Below, piece after piece: positions 1 through 6,270 of a stretch of 13,590 bases of DNA. The notes below the pieces were generated by a model. The model was not told the DNA's origin. It saw only the letters and a list, made by a program, of their open reading frames with translations, and searched no databases. The position numbers and the translations under genes are program-made. Source of the DNA: an uncultured Lachnospiraceae bacterium (GTDB taxonomy: Bacteria; Bacillota; Clostridia; Lachnospirales; Lachnospiraceae); the NCBI GenBank assembly GCA_910578085.1, contig CAJTPM010000062.1, positions 1 through 13,590 on the forward strand. The letters run 5' to 3'. Numbering within the stretch: position 1 is the first letter of the stretch; each line of letters starts with the position of its first letter.

Positions 1-61
1 AACTATAAATTCCTTGATTTTTTAAGGAAAATCACTTGACAATATAGGGAGGTACTGAAAA

Positions 62-1516
62 ATGGTAAAAAAGAGGCTATTGTCAAGAGTGTTTGCAACG
101 GTTATGGCGCTCGCTATGATATTTGCGCCTGCAAATGGGTTTACTGTTCAGGCGGCAGAAAATGATGCGTCTCAGATTGCAAGTAGGGACATATTTTCTG
201 AGGAAAATCCTCAAGACGTAATATCCGAAGACGATATTAAGTATCAGGAACCTGTTCTGATTAATGAATTTGGTGCAGTTGAAGATACGCTGCCTTCCAG
301 ACTTACGGGAACTGTTCAGGTTGAGGCGGCAGAAATCCGAGATATTCCAATGACTTATGATAATTCCACAGTAATTGCAGGTACCGTAAGTGACTATTTG
401 GACTCTGAAGGAGATGCATTGATCTATAACATTAATTTAGCAGAAGGCATTTATTTTCAGGCACAATTAACAACTCCTGCAAATGCGAATCTGGACTACG
501 ATTTGTATTTACTTGATGCAGACGGTAATATTTTGAAAGGTTCTGATTACTATACATATATAAATGGAACTGATGGAACCTTACAGGAGAGTATCGGATT
601 TTTCCCGGAAGGAGATGAGGCTACATATTATATTTATGTGCTGGCATCTACGGGAGGAAGTATTAATCAGCCATTTACGTTGGACTACTCTTTAAGCATA
701 GCATATGATAGGTTGGAGTCTAATGATTCGGTAAGAGAGGCAAAATCATTTACGTTTGATTCCAACGGTGCGGCTATTGACTATTGTACGTTGAGTTCTC
801 CCATTGATAATGATTGGTTTGAGATTACAATTCCTGAAAGCAGAATTTATAACAGGCTGAATATTTCCGCAACTACCGCTTCATCTAACACCTGTTCAGT
901 CGAAGTATATCAGAACATTGCATCTGAGGGGTATAAAATGCAAAAGGTGGGTAACGGCGGTTCTGTTGCCGTATCAACAGGAACCTATTATGTTAGAGTA
1001 TCTAACGCTAAGTCAATGGATGAATATGATGATTTAGATATTCAGAATTATACGCTCACGATTACCCCGGTTCTTTCTGCAACGAACATTACCATAACTT
1101 CTTTAAGCGGAACAGAGGGTTCGAAGTATGTTACCTATTCAGGATACGGTAATCATTTTAGGACTTCAACAGGTACAGTAACAGTCTCCGGATATGCAAC
1201 AATCAAAGATCCTGAAACTAATACCACATATTATGCAGCAAATACTCCTGTAACTATAATGTATTATAATCCATTCTGGGAGGAAAATAATACTCCAAAT
1301 TATGCTTATGTGTATGCATACGGCACAACAGATTCGACAGGGAAATATACTATTAAAGTATCGCTTCCAAATCCTACTTCAAGCTGTAGTGCCGATACAG
1401 GTGTATCTTATCATTATTTTGATGTATGCGCGATTTATGCCTTGGCAAGTGATAATACAAGCGTAAATACCTATGAAGTGATATTCCACTACTCGTATAG
1501 TGTTTATCACGGATAA
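62..1516 (+). CDS. Secreted protein with PPC-like beta-sandwich domains
   Basis: Predicted exported 484-aa protein. Residues 1-31 form a classical Sec signal peptide: KKR near the start, hydrophobic core about 11-27, and an A-x-A-type cleavage region at VQAA. After an acidic linker (about 32-95), residues 100-212 and 216-336 resemble two bacterial pre-peptidase C-terminal (PPC) domains: acidic start, NxDYDLYLLDADG-like core, DNDWFEI, GTYYVRV. Residues 337-484 are a further Tyr/Thr-rich beta region. I see no protease catalytic motif and no LPXTG anchor. PPC domains usually accompany secreted hydrolases, so this could be a non-catalytic surface or binding protein. The start is chosen from GGGAGG at 47-52, 9 nt before the ATG. 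It is more AT-rich than genes beyond 2.9 kb. The domain call rests on pattern recognition; export is fairly sure, function unknown. Confidence 0.8.
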   Translation: MVKKRLLSRVFATVMALAMIFAPANGFTVQAAENDASQIASRDIFSEENPQDVISEDDIKYQEPVLINEFGAVEDTLPSRLTGTVQVEAAEIRDIPMTYDNSTVIAGTVSDYLDSEGDALIYNINLAEGIYFQAQLTTPANANLDYDLYLLDADGNILKGSDYYTYINGTDGTLQESIGFFPEGDEATYYIYVLASTGGSINQPFTLDYSLSIAYDRLESNDSVREAKSFTFDSNGAAIDYCTLSSPIDNDWFEITIPESRIYNRLNISATTASSNTCSVEVYQNIASEGYKMQKVGNGGSVAVSTGTYYVRVSNAKSMDEYDDLDIQNYTLTITPVLSATNITITSLSGTEGSKYVTYSGYGNHFRTSTGTVTVSGYATIKDPETNTTYYAANTPVTIMYYNPFWEENNTPNYAYVYAYGTTDSTGKYTIKVSLPNPTSSCSADTGVSYHYFDVCAIYALASDNTSVNTYEVIFHYSYSVYHG

Positions 1517-1534
1517 TGATGTTTTAAATATAAT

Positions 1535-1563
1535 CAGGAGCAAGGATAACAACCTTGCTCCTG
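1535..1563 (+). terminator. Strong hairpin without T-tract between genes 1 and 2
   Basis: A perfect 11-bp stem (CAGGAGCAAGG at 1535-1545 with CCTTGCTCCTG at 1553-1563) encloses a 7-nt loop. It begins 18 nt after the first stop and lies just before the SD of the DUF6033 gene. No clear T-run follows, so it may act as an RNA processing or 3'-end stability element rather than a classical terminator. Confidence 0.5.
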
Positions 1564-1588
1564 GCATTTCAAAGGGAGGTCATATAAA

Positions 1589-2656
1589 ATGAATACGGAT
1601 TACAGTGCATTTTACAGAGGATCAGCACCTGCAAAAACATATGGCGCCGGAGATACAGGCAGACAAACACAGGTGGAAAAGTATGAGTTTAATACTACTG
1701 ATGAACATGGAAACAAAATAATGGATAAAATGTCCAGGGAAGAAACATTGCAGGCAATGAGTGACGTTCGTTCTCAATATAGTAGTGATGTAATCGTGGA
1801 GTTTTCGGGAGATGGAATGGCAGCGCTGGTAGACAGCAGAAAAAATTATAACGGTGAGTATCTTGATAAAGTTATGAAAAGAAGCCCAGAACAGCGAACC
1901 GTTCCGGAAGACATGATTACACGGCTTGAAGGAATGTATCAGAAGGTTTCTGCCAATGATGAGATCAATACACATGTGAGCTGGCATGATACCTTAAAGG
2001 AAAAAGCCCCTGACGTATGTGACGAGTTAGATGATTTGATGCAGCAGATTCTAGTTCGTGGAATCAATCGTAGTAGTAATGGTGAAAAATTAGGTTCAAA
2101 ATTTGTAGAGCTGGTCAAGAAAGCAGAGAATGCTATTTCAACATATGATGCAAAAAAGAAAAATACGGTTGATGATAAAAATAATGCGGCCACAGTTGGG
2201 GAAACACAGTTATCGGAAAAAGCGCAGGCACTTTTGACAAAGTTAAGGGAAGGCTATGGAGATATGGATTTCTTTGTAGCGAATTTTAACGGTGGGGATA
2301 ATGCGGTTGATATTATGTCTAAATCAGGCAAAGCCTATTCTGTCATACTTACCGTTGAAGAACTGGAAAAAATGGCATCTGATGAGAAGTACGAAAAAGA
2401 ATATATGGATAGGGTACAGAATGCACGCAATATGGCGGAGCAAATCAACAAGGAATATGGATTTACGTCAGCTGGAGAAGCTACAAATAAGATTAAAGTT
2501 GGCAACATTGGCATTTCTATCAATGAGGATGGTACAATAACATTTCTCGCCGCGCTTGAAAAGTCTAGTCAGCGGGAAGAGACTACTGTGCAAGCGAACA
2601 ACATAGAGGAATTGATTGGAAAAATCAAAGAATGGAATAAGGCAATTCAGAATTAG
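1589..2656 (+). CDS. DUF6033 family protein
   Basis: A 355-aa predicted cytoplasmic protein with no signal peptide or membrane segment. The C-terminal part, residues about 207-330, reads like the DUF6033 family of Clostridia (from memory): LSEKAQALLTKL, a GDMDFFVANF stretch, a YSVILTVEELEKMA helix, then GISINEDGTITFLAALEKSS. The N-terminal ~200 residues are hydrophilic and mostly helical, containing VEFSGDGMAAL around 70-80. The molecular role of the family is unknown to me. The start is supported by AAGGGAGG about 12 nt upstream. It follows the secreted protein by 72 nt across a strong hairpin, and a promoter begins right after its stop, so it probably ends its transcription unit. Codon use is AT-rich like its upstream neighbour and unlike the genes after 2.9 kb. 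Confidence 0.7.
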   Translation: MNTDYSAFYRGSAPAKTYGAGDTGRQTQVEKYEFNTTDEHGNKIMDKMSREETLQAMSDVRSQYSSDVIVEFSGDGMAALVDSRKNYNGEYLDKVMKRSPEQRTVPEDMITRLEGMYQKVSANDEINTHVSWHDTLKEKAPDVCDELDDLMQQILVRGINRSSNGEKLGSKFVELVKKAENAISTYDAKKKNTVDDKNNAATVGETQLSEKAQALLTKLREGYGDMDFFVANFNGGDNAVDIMSKSGKAYSVILTVEELEKMASDEKYEKEYMDRVQNARNMAEQINKEYGFTSAGEATNKIKVGNIGISINEDGTITFLAALEKSSQREETTVQANNIEELIGKIKEWNKAIQN

Positions 2657-2684
2657 GAAATAAAGCTGGTAACGAAGTAAAATC

Positions 2685-2713
2685 TTTACAAGCATGAAGT
2701 TATATATTATAAT
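2685..2713 (+). promoter_or_regulatory. Sigma-A type promoter
   Basis: TTTACA (2685-2690) and TATAAT (2708-2713) are separated by exactly 17 nt, starting 29 nt after the DUF6033 stop. Predicted transcription start is near 2720, giving a leader of about 180 nt ahead of the gene at 2899. This is the best -35/-10 pair I found in the window. Confidence 0.65.
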
Positions 2714-2734
2714 ATCCTCATGTTCATTAAATTT

Positions 2735-2847
2735 TTCAATGTTACCGGCATAGTCGGTATGATTTCTTTTAATTCCTGGAAACAGGTATAGTAACTAAAT
2801 AACAGGATTGCAATTGCACTTGGGTTATAAGCTCAGGTGCTTTTTTT
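2735..2847 (+). terminator. Leader hairpins and intrinsic terminator ahead of gene 2899
   Basis: Within the 242-nt gap, downstream of the promoter, are a small hairpin (TACCG/CGGTA near 2735-2755), a CCTG-GAAA-CAGG stem with a GNRA-type tetraloop (2775-2786), and an intrinsic terminator. The terminator arms are 2816-2824 and 2832-2840 (9 bp with two G-U pairs), followed by seven Ts (2841-2847). The terminator is 51 nt before the next ATG but 160 nt after the previous stop, so it sits in the leader of the downstream gene. It could be an attenuator or end a short RNA. Confidence 0.6.
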
Positions 2848-2898
2848 ATGCGAAAAAATCGTGTATATGCAAAATTTTGAAGAAGGAGGGAATGTTTT

Positions 2899-3381
2899 AT
2901 GCAATCAATAACCAAAGAACCAGACAGACCGGACGAAAGCACATTAAAAGAGATGTGCTTGATTGTCCAGGCTGCGGATGCGGAAGCAGACATGGGGCAG
3001 TATGCATTAGAGACGGGAAACATAGTCTTGTCAATGCCAGAGGAAGTATCAATGGAAGCCATGCGCTGCATCGGCACAATCATACCAGGTAAAAAGCCGG
3101 CACATGTCGCGCTTTGCCTGCAGGAGTTTGTTGCAGAAGCGCCAAAACTGTACGCTGATGGTCCTGAAAAAAAGGATTTAACGTATGGTTTCTTTGCAGC
3201 ACGTCATGCAGATACGGTAATCTCGGAGTGTGCCGTTTATTTTCCGCACACGTCAACGGAAGAATATCTTCCGATCCGTATCCTTTCCGTCATAATGATC
3301 TTTGAAGACGGCAGGGAACTGGATTATTCGGACAAAATTTCATCTTACGTCATTGACTGTCTGGCAAAGGCCGCATGGTAA
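2899..3381 (+). CDS. Hypothetical protein, 160 aa
   Basis: I do not recognise this 160-aa acidic protein. It has no signal peptide, membrane segment or obvious catalytic motif. The N-terminal half is rich in Ala/Glu and probably helical; the C-terminal half (YGFFAARHADTVIS, then ILSVIMIFEDGRELDYSD) looks like alternating strands. The start is well supported by AAGGAGGG (2883-2890), 8 nt upstream of the ATG; an overlapping ATG at 2892 leads into a different frame and is ignored. It is the first gene behind the promoter-terminator leader at 2685-2847 and is followed after 30 nt by the next gene, so the two are probably co-transcribed. GC at third codon positions is higher than in the genes to its left. 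Confidence 0.75.
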   Translation: MQSITKEPDRPDESTLKEMCLIVQAADAEADMGQYALETGNIVLSMPEEVSMEAMRCIGTIIPGKKPAHVALCLQEFVAEAPKLYADGPEKKDLTYGFFAARHADTVISECAVYFPHTSTEEYLPIRILSVIMIFEDGRELDYSDKISSYVIDCLAKAAW

Positions 3382-3411
3382 CATCAATTTAGAAAAGGAG
3401 AAAAAAGAAAT

Positions 3412-4284
3412 ATGGCAACAATTAAGAGTTTTGAAGTAGACCGTTGGAGCGAAAAGGACGAAAAAGGCAGGGTGAAGCATATTGGAATGCTGAAAATGGG
3501 GGAAGTCTTTGAAATGCTCAAAGAACACCTGTTAAGCAAGGACATGCTGCCAGACGAGTATTTCCTGATAAGCAAGAACGACTGGAATGAGGACTGGGAG
3601 CTTCCGGATTACGATTATGCGATATGCATCCCGAATTTCGGTGGAAGCGAGGGAATATACCTCGACATTTCACTGGTATACGATGATGAGCAGAAGCAGA
3701 GGCGTCATATGCGCTTTGTGACAGGAAAAACACTTGAGGAAAGTGCGGATGCCTTCCTCAAGATGGCGCGGATTGCTGCAGAATGTTCGCTGATGCTGAA
3801 CGGACACGGATCGCGTTACAGGAAGTCGGATGTGGACGTGTCGTTAAATCCGGCACAGACACTGTATCTGACGGATCTGTTGGAGAAAAAGTTTGTCAAC
3901 AGCATGGATCCGAATGATCGGGATATGTTGTCAGGGCTTCTGAAACAGTTCGTCTGTGTCAGCTGTGTGCCGGTCATGGCAGTCTGCCGACAGGAAGATA
4001 ATCTGTTTTCACTTTGGCTGCATGATATGCCTGATGTACGATTAGATGCGCTCATACTTGGAAGCTTTGTCCAAAAAGGAAAGCTGGAGGATTTGATGGA
4101 ATCACTGCCCGTTGACGGCGGACAGCATTTGTGTCTGATCCGGGAAGAAAAAACGGGAGAATACAGCCTGCATACCTGTGATGCCGGAAAATTCTATCAT
4201 TCCGTGCATGGGCAGGAAGGGCGCAGACTGTTCGGAACTAAGGAGGAGATTATCCATGAAGTCAAATCGCAGGGCGGGAAGTAA
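3412..4284 (+). CDS. Hypothetical protein, 290 aa
   Basis: An unrecognised 290-aa soluble protein. The N-terminus (IKSFEVDRWSEKDEKGRVKHIGMLKMGEV) and the segment DEYFLISKNDWNEDWELPDYDYA resemble hypothetical proteins of Clostridia mobile elements, from memory only. The C-terminal half has two neighbouring cysteines (CVSC) and a stretch of alternating hydrophobic strands (VPVMAVCRQEDNLFSLWLHDMP). No nuclease, kinase or DNA-binding motif stands out. An AAAAGGAG site precedes the ATG by 11 nt. Its last 29 nt overlap the next gene, whose SD (AAGGAGGAG) lies inside this coding sequence, so translation of the two is likely coupled. It may be part of a small complex with the two proteins downstream. 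Confidence 0.75.
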   Translation: MATIKSFEVDRWSEKDEKGRVKHIGMLKMGEVFEMLKEHLLSKDMLPDEYFLISKNDWNEDWELPDYDYAICIPNFGGSEGIYLDISLVYDDEQKQRRHMRFVTGKTLEESADAFLKMARIAAECSLMLNGHGSRYRKSDVDVSLNPAQTLYLTDLLEKKFVNSMDPNDRDMLSGLLKQFVCVSCVPVMAVCRQEDNLFSLWLHDMPDVRLDALILGSFVQKGKLEDLMESLPVDGGQHLCLIREEKTGEYSLHTCDAGKFYHSVHGQEGRRLFGTKEEIIHEVKSQGGK

Positions 4285-4627
4285 AAGAATAAATGAAAAA
4301 AAGACGCATTATATGCTGTTTTCCTGCAATGAATGGAAAGAGTACAGCAGTATGAGATTTCTGGGCGCGACAGACAATCCGGAGACTCTTTATGTAATGA
4401 TCGGCTCATGCATCAGGGCGGATGACATGCTGTATGGATGCGATAATTCCAAAGAGTCATGGAAACACTTCCAGGAAGATTACCATCATAGCGAAATAAA
4501 TCTGGACCTGCTGCAGTACGGATACGTGGAAACATATGAAGAGTCCCGCATATTAAGCAGGGAATTTGCAGGGGAATTTCCCAAGGCAGCATCTACATGG
4601 CGGGCACTGGGAGGAAAAGCAGGATGA
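4256..4627 (+). CDS. Hypothetical protein with FSCNEW motif, 123 aa
   Basis: Unrecognised 123-aa protein. A longer reading frame begins at 4178, but I chose the ATG at 4256 because AAGGAGGAG lies 6 nt upstream and the longer version would overlap the previous gene by over 100 nt. The N-terminal 16 residues are very basic (MKSNRRAGSKRINEKK). They are followed by YMLFSCNEWKEYSSMRFLGATDN (shortened: FSCNEW at 22-27) and an acidic helical C-terminal half. It overlaps the preceding gene by 29 nt and the next gene by 4 nt (ATGA), giving a tightly coupled trio. The basic N-terminus could contact nucleic acid, which is speculation. Confidence 0.7.
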   Translation: MKSNRRAGSKRINEKKTHYMLFSCNEWKEYSSMRFLGATDNPETLYVMIGSCIRADDMLYGCDNSKESWKHFQEDYHHSEINLDLLQYGYVETYEESRILSREFAGEFPKAASTWRALGGKAG

Positions 4628-4896
4628 ATGACAATGATATTATGGCGCGGCTTATACTTGGAAATGTGGGAGATGAAACAGCACTGAGAAATATCTGTGA
4701 AGCGCATAATCAGTGCATAGACGAACTGGCACAGGAAGAAAAGGATCATATGTATGCCACAAACAATTTCTATTACAGTGCCGAGGAATTTAGCACCATC
4801 CATAGCGAGGAAACCGATGAGCTGTTCCATGAGCTGCTTGAAACGGGAACGCTTGTTGCTACAAAAGACGGATTTGTGTGGGTAAACTGCGTGTAA
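4624..4896 (+). CDS. Hypothetical small acidic protein, 90 aa
   Basis: A 90-aa acidic, mostly helical protein (MNDNDIMARLILGNVGDET, then EAHNQCIDELAQEEKDHMY). The final strand-like segment is GTLVATKDGFVWVNCV. I do not recognise the family. The ATG at 4624 overlaps the previous stop as ATGA, the signature of translational coupling, with GGGAGG about 10 nt upstream inside the previous gene. A longer in-frame start at 4597 has no SD and is less likely. It is followed by 89 nt before ssb. Small size, acidity and coupling would suit a regulator, inhibitor or partner of the upstream proteins, but nothing in the sequence proves this. Confidence 0.7.
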   Translation: MNDNDIMARLILGNVGDETALRNICEAHNQCIDELAQEEKDHMYATNNFYYSAEEFSTIHSEETDELFHELLETGTLVATKDGFVWVNCV

Positions 4897-4985
4897 ACAC
4901 CAGCAGATGAAAATGGAGGAAAGCCTGCCGCATGTTAATCTGTCACAAGATCAGGAAAACAAATAACAGAATGGAGGAAAACACT

Positions 4986-5417
4986 ATGAACAAAGTAATT
5001 TTGATGGGACGCCTCACACGGGATCCCGAAGTACGGTATTCTACAGGGGAGAATGCAATGGCTATCGCCAGATATACGCTTGCGGTAGACCGGAGGTTCC
5101 ATCGCGAGGGTGAAGCGGAAGCAGATTTTATATCCTGCGTTGCTTTTGACAAACGGGCAGAGTTTGCGGAAAGGTATTTGCAAAAAGGAACAAAAATCGC
5201 AGTCAGCGGCAGGCTTACCACGGGGAAATACACCAACAAGGAGGGCCAGACTGTATATACAACCGATGTGATAATAGAAGAATGTGAGTTTGCGGAAAGC
5301 AAGAACGCAAGTGAGAGGAGCCGGCAGGCAGACAATAGCAGTCCGGCATCCGCAGCTTCCGGTGATGGTTTCATGAATATCCCTGACGGGATTGATGAGG
5401 AACTTCCGTTCAACTAG
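4986..5417 (+). CDS. ssb: Single-stranded DNA-binding protein (SSB), element type
   Basis: A 143-aa SSB: binds and protects single-stranded DNA during replication, repair or conjugative transfer, normally as a tetramer. Residues 1-105 are the OB fold, with typical MNKVILMGRLTRDPEVRY, FISCVAFDKRAEFAERYLQKG and KIAVSGRLTTGKYTNKEGQ. The position that is Trp in many SSBs (CVAW) is Phe54 here. Residues about 106-130 are a Ser/Ala-rich linker and the tail is acidic. It ends DEELPFN, so an Asn follows the Pro-Phe that is normally the C-terminus and docks partner proteins. The start at 4986 is preferred over an in-frame ATG at 4932 because ATGGAGG lies 9-10 nt upstream and the OB fold begins at once. 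At 143 aa it is somewhat shorter than chromosomal SSBs, consistent with a mobile-element copy. Confidence 0.93.
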   Translation: MNKVILMGRLTRDPEVRYSTGENAMAIARYTLAVDRRFHREGEAEADFISCVAFDKRAEFAERYLQKGTKIAVSGRLTTGKYTNKEGQTVYTTDVIIEECEFAESKNASERSRQADNSSPASAASGDGFMNIPDGIDEELPFN

Positions 5418-5486
5418 GGATCACACTTTGGACGGTTCTAATTCCCCAAATTTAAAGCAGGCTAAAAAACTAAATATGAAAATATG

Positions 5487-5516
5487 GAAAGCGTATCTTA
5501 ATAAAGACGCTCTTTC
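5487..5516 (+). terminator. Possible hairpin downstream of ssb
   Basis: GAAAGCGT (5487-5494) can pair with ACGCTCTTTC (5507-5516) with one bulged C, and T/A-rich sequence follows. It may end the ssb transcript. The pairing is modest and the T-tract broken, so this is tentative. Confidence 0.35.
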
Positions 5517-5542
5517 TTATATTAATTTTATCTATGAAAAAA

Positions 5543-5573
5543 GGAGGTGGCAGCGTAAAAGCTGCCTGTTTTT
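5543..5573 (+). promoter_or_regulatory. SD plus hairpin between SD and start of the HAD gene
   Basis: GGAGGT at 5543-5548 is 27 nt from the ATG at 5576, far too distant in linear form. The intervening 5549-5566 folds into a perfect GGCAGC/GCTGCC stem with a 6-nt loop, leaving 9 nt between SD and ATG if folded. The hairpin is followed by TGTTTTT (5567-5573), so it also has the shape of an intrinsic terminator. Confidence 0.55.
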
Positions 5574-5575
5574 GT

Positions 5576-6127
5576 ATGAACAAACAGAGAATTTTTTTTG
5601 ATCTGGACGGAGTGCTTGCGGTCTGGCAGGATGTGCCGCAGGAACACCTAACCCAGAAGGGGTATTTTTCCAGCATTCCCATACAGGAAAACGTCGTGGC
5701 AGCTTTCAGATTATTGGAACAGCTTCCCGATATTGAGCTGTATATTTTATCCTGCGTATTTCAGGACAGTCATTCTGAGTCGGATAAAAAAGCATGGGTA
5801 AAAGAGCATCTTCATCTGCCGGAGGAGAGGCAGATATACTGTCCCTGTGGGGGCAGAAAGGAGCACGCGCTGGAAAAGATTGGCGGAATACGCCCATCAG
5901 ATGTGTTGATTGATGATTATACGGAAAATCTGCGGTACTGGGCCGGCATACCTATAAAATTTTACAATGGGATCAACGGAACGAAAGGGACATGGCAGGG
6001 CAACGGCGTATATTTTGTCATGCAGCCGGAAACCATAGCCAAGCAGATTTACGAGCTGGCGGTTATTCAGCCCTACAGCATTCTGCAAAGGATTGCCTGT
6101 TGGAATGCTGTATTTCCTGCTTATTGA
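5576..6127 (+). CDS. HAD-superfamily hydrolase, 5'-nucleotidase-like
   Basis: A 183-aa HAD-superfamily phosphatase. Motif I is FFDLDGV (D9 nucleophile, D11), motif II the serine in YILSC (S59), motif III probably K71/K72 or K95, and motif IV LIDDY (D113, D114); all the Mg-dependent phosphohydrolase positions are present. The compact size with an early HLTQKGYF segment resembles the NT5C-like deoxyribonucleotidase group, so the substrate may be a (deoxy)nucleoside monophosphate (inference). I chose ATG 5576, since the DLDG motif follows directly. The in-frame ATG at 5534 would add MKKGGGSVKAACFC, encoded by the SD-hairpin itself, and has no SD. The last ~20 residues look unlike the family. An 8-T run at 5592-5599, just before the motif I codons, is a potential slippage site. 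It probably has its own transcription control. Confidence 0.8.
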   Translation: MNKQRIFFDLDGVLAVWQDVPQEHLTQKGYFSSIPIQENVVAAFRLLEQLPDIELYILSCVFQDSHSESDKKAWVKEHLHLPEERQIYCPCGGRKEHALEKIGGIRPSDVLIDDYTENLRYWAGIPIKFYNGINGTKGTWQGNGVYFVMQPETIAKQIYELAVIQPYSILQRIACWNAVFPAY

Positions 6128-6130
6128 AGG

Positions 6131-6185
6131 GCATTGCACAAAACTTTTGTTTTCTCTATGTAAATGCTTTTTTTTTTGATATAAT
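6131..6185 (+). promoter_or_regulatory. T10 tract and extended -10 promoter
   Basis: After the HAD gene, a weak GCATT/AATGC stem (6131-6135 / 6163-6167) is followed by ten Ts (6168-6177), possibly a terminator. It runs directly into TGATATAAT (6177-6185), a perfect extended -10 element (TGnTATAAT). I find no convincing -35 at 16-18 nt. Transcription would start near 6192 and serve the ATPase gene. Confidence 0.5.
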
Positions 6186-6201
6186 AATAAATATGGCAGG
6201 C

Positions 6202-6215
6202 GACCTGTACAGGTC
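6202..6215. promoter_or_regulatory. 14-bp palindrome, candidate operator
   Basis: GACCTGTACAGGTC is a perfect 14-bp palindrome lying 16 nt downstream of the extended -10 and 55 nt before the ATPase ATG. This is a typical operator position for a dimeric repressor, though it could also form a small RNA hairpin. About one such palindrome is expected by chance in a window this size, so position is the main support. Confidence 0.4.
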
Positions 6216-6270
6216 ATTCATCATATATGGTAAATGAACTTTTGTGCAGGCAGAAAGGAGAGGATTTGCG

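Noticed and set aside
36..41. TTGACA, a perfect -35 hexamer
   Set aside because: The position 17 nt downstream falls on the start codon region with no -10, so it cannot drive the first gene.
1698..1714. CTGATGA...GAAAC, resembling a hammerhead ribozyme core
   Set aside because: The five bases between the two motifs cannot form stem II, no flanking stems I or III are present, and it lies within the coding region of the DUF6033 gene.
2292..2540. 82-codon + strand frame inside the DUF6033 gene
   Set aside because: It is an alternative frame of a region where the main frame clearly matches the family; no SD.
4907..4966. 19-codon ORF between the 90-aa gene and ssb
   Set aside because: It has no SD and no recognisable sequence; its ATGGAGG is more likely incidental.
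4943..5413. Long open frame on the - strand opposite ssb
   Set aside because: It mirrors the clearly real ssb gene, lacks an SD and shows no recognisable protein features.
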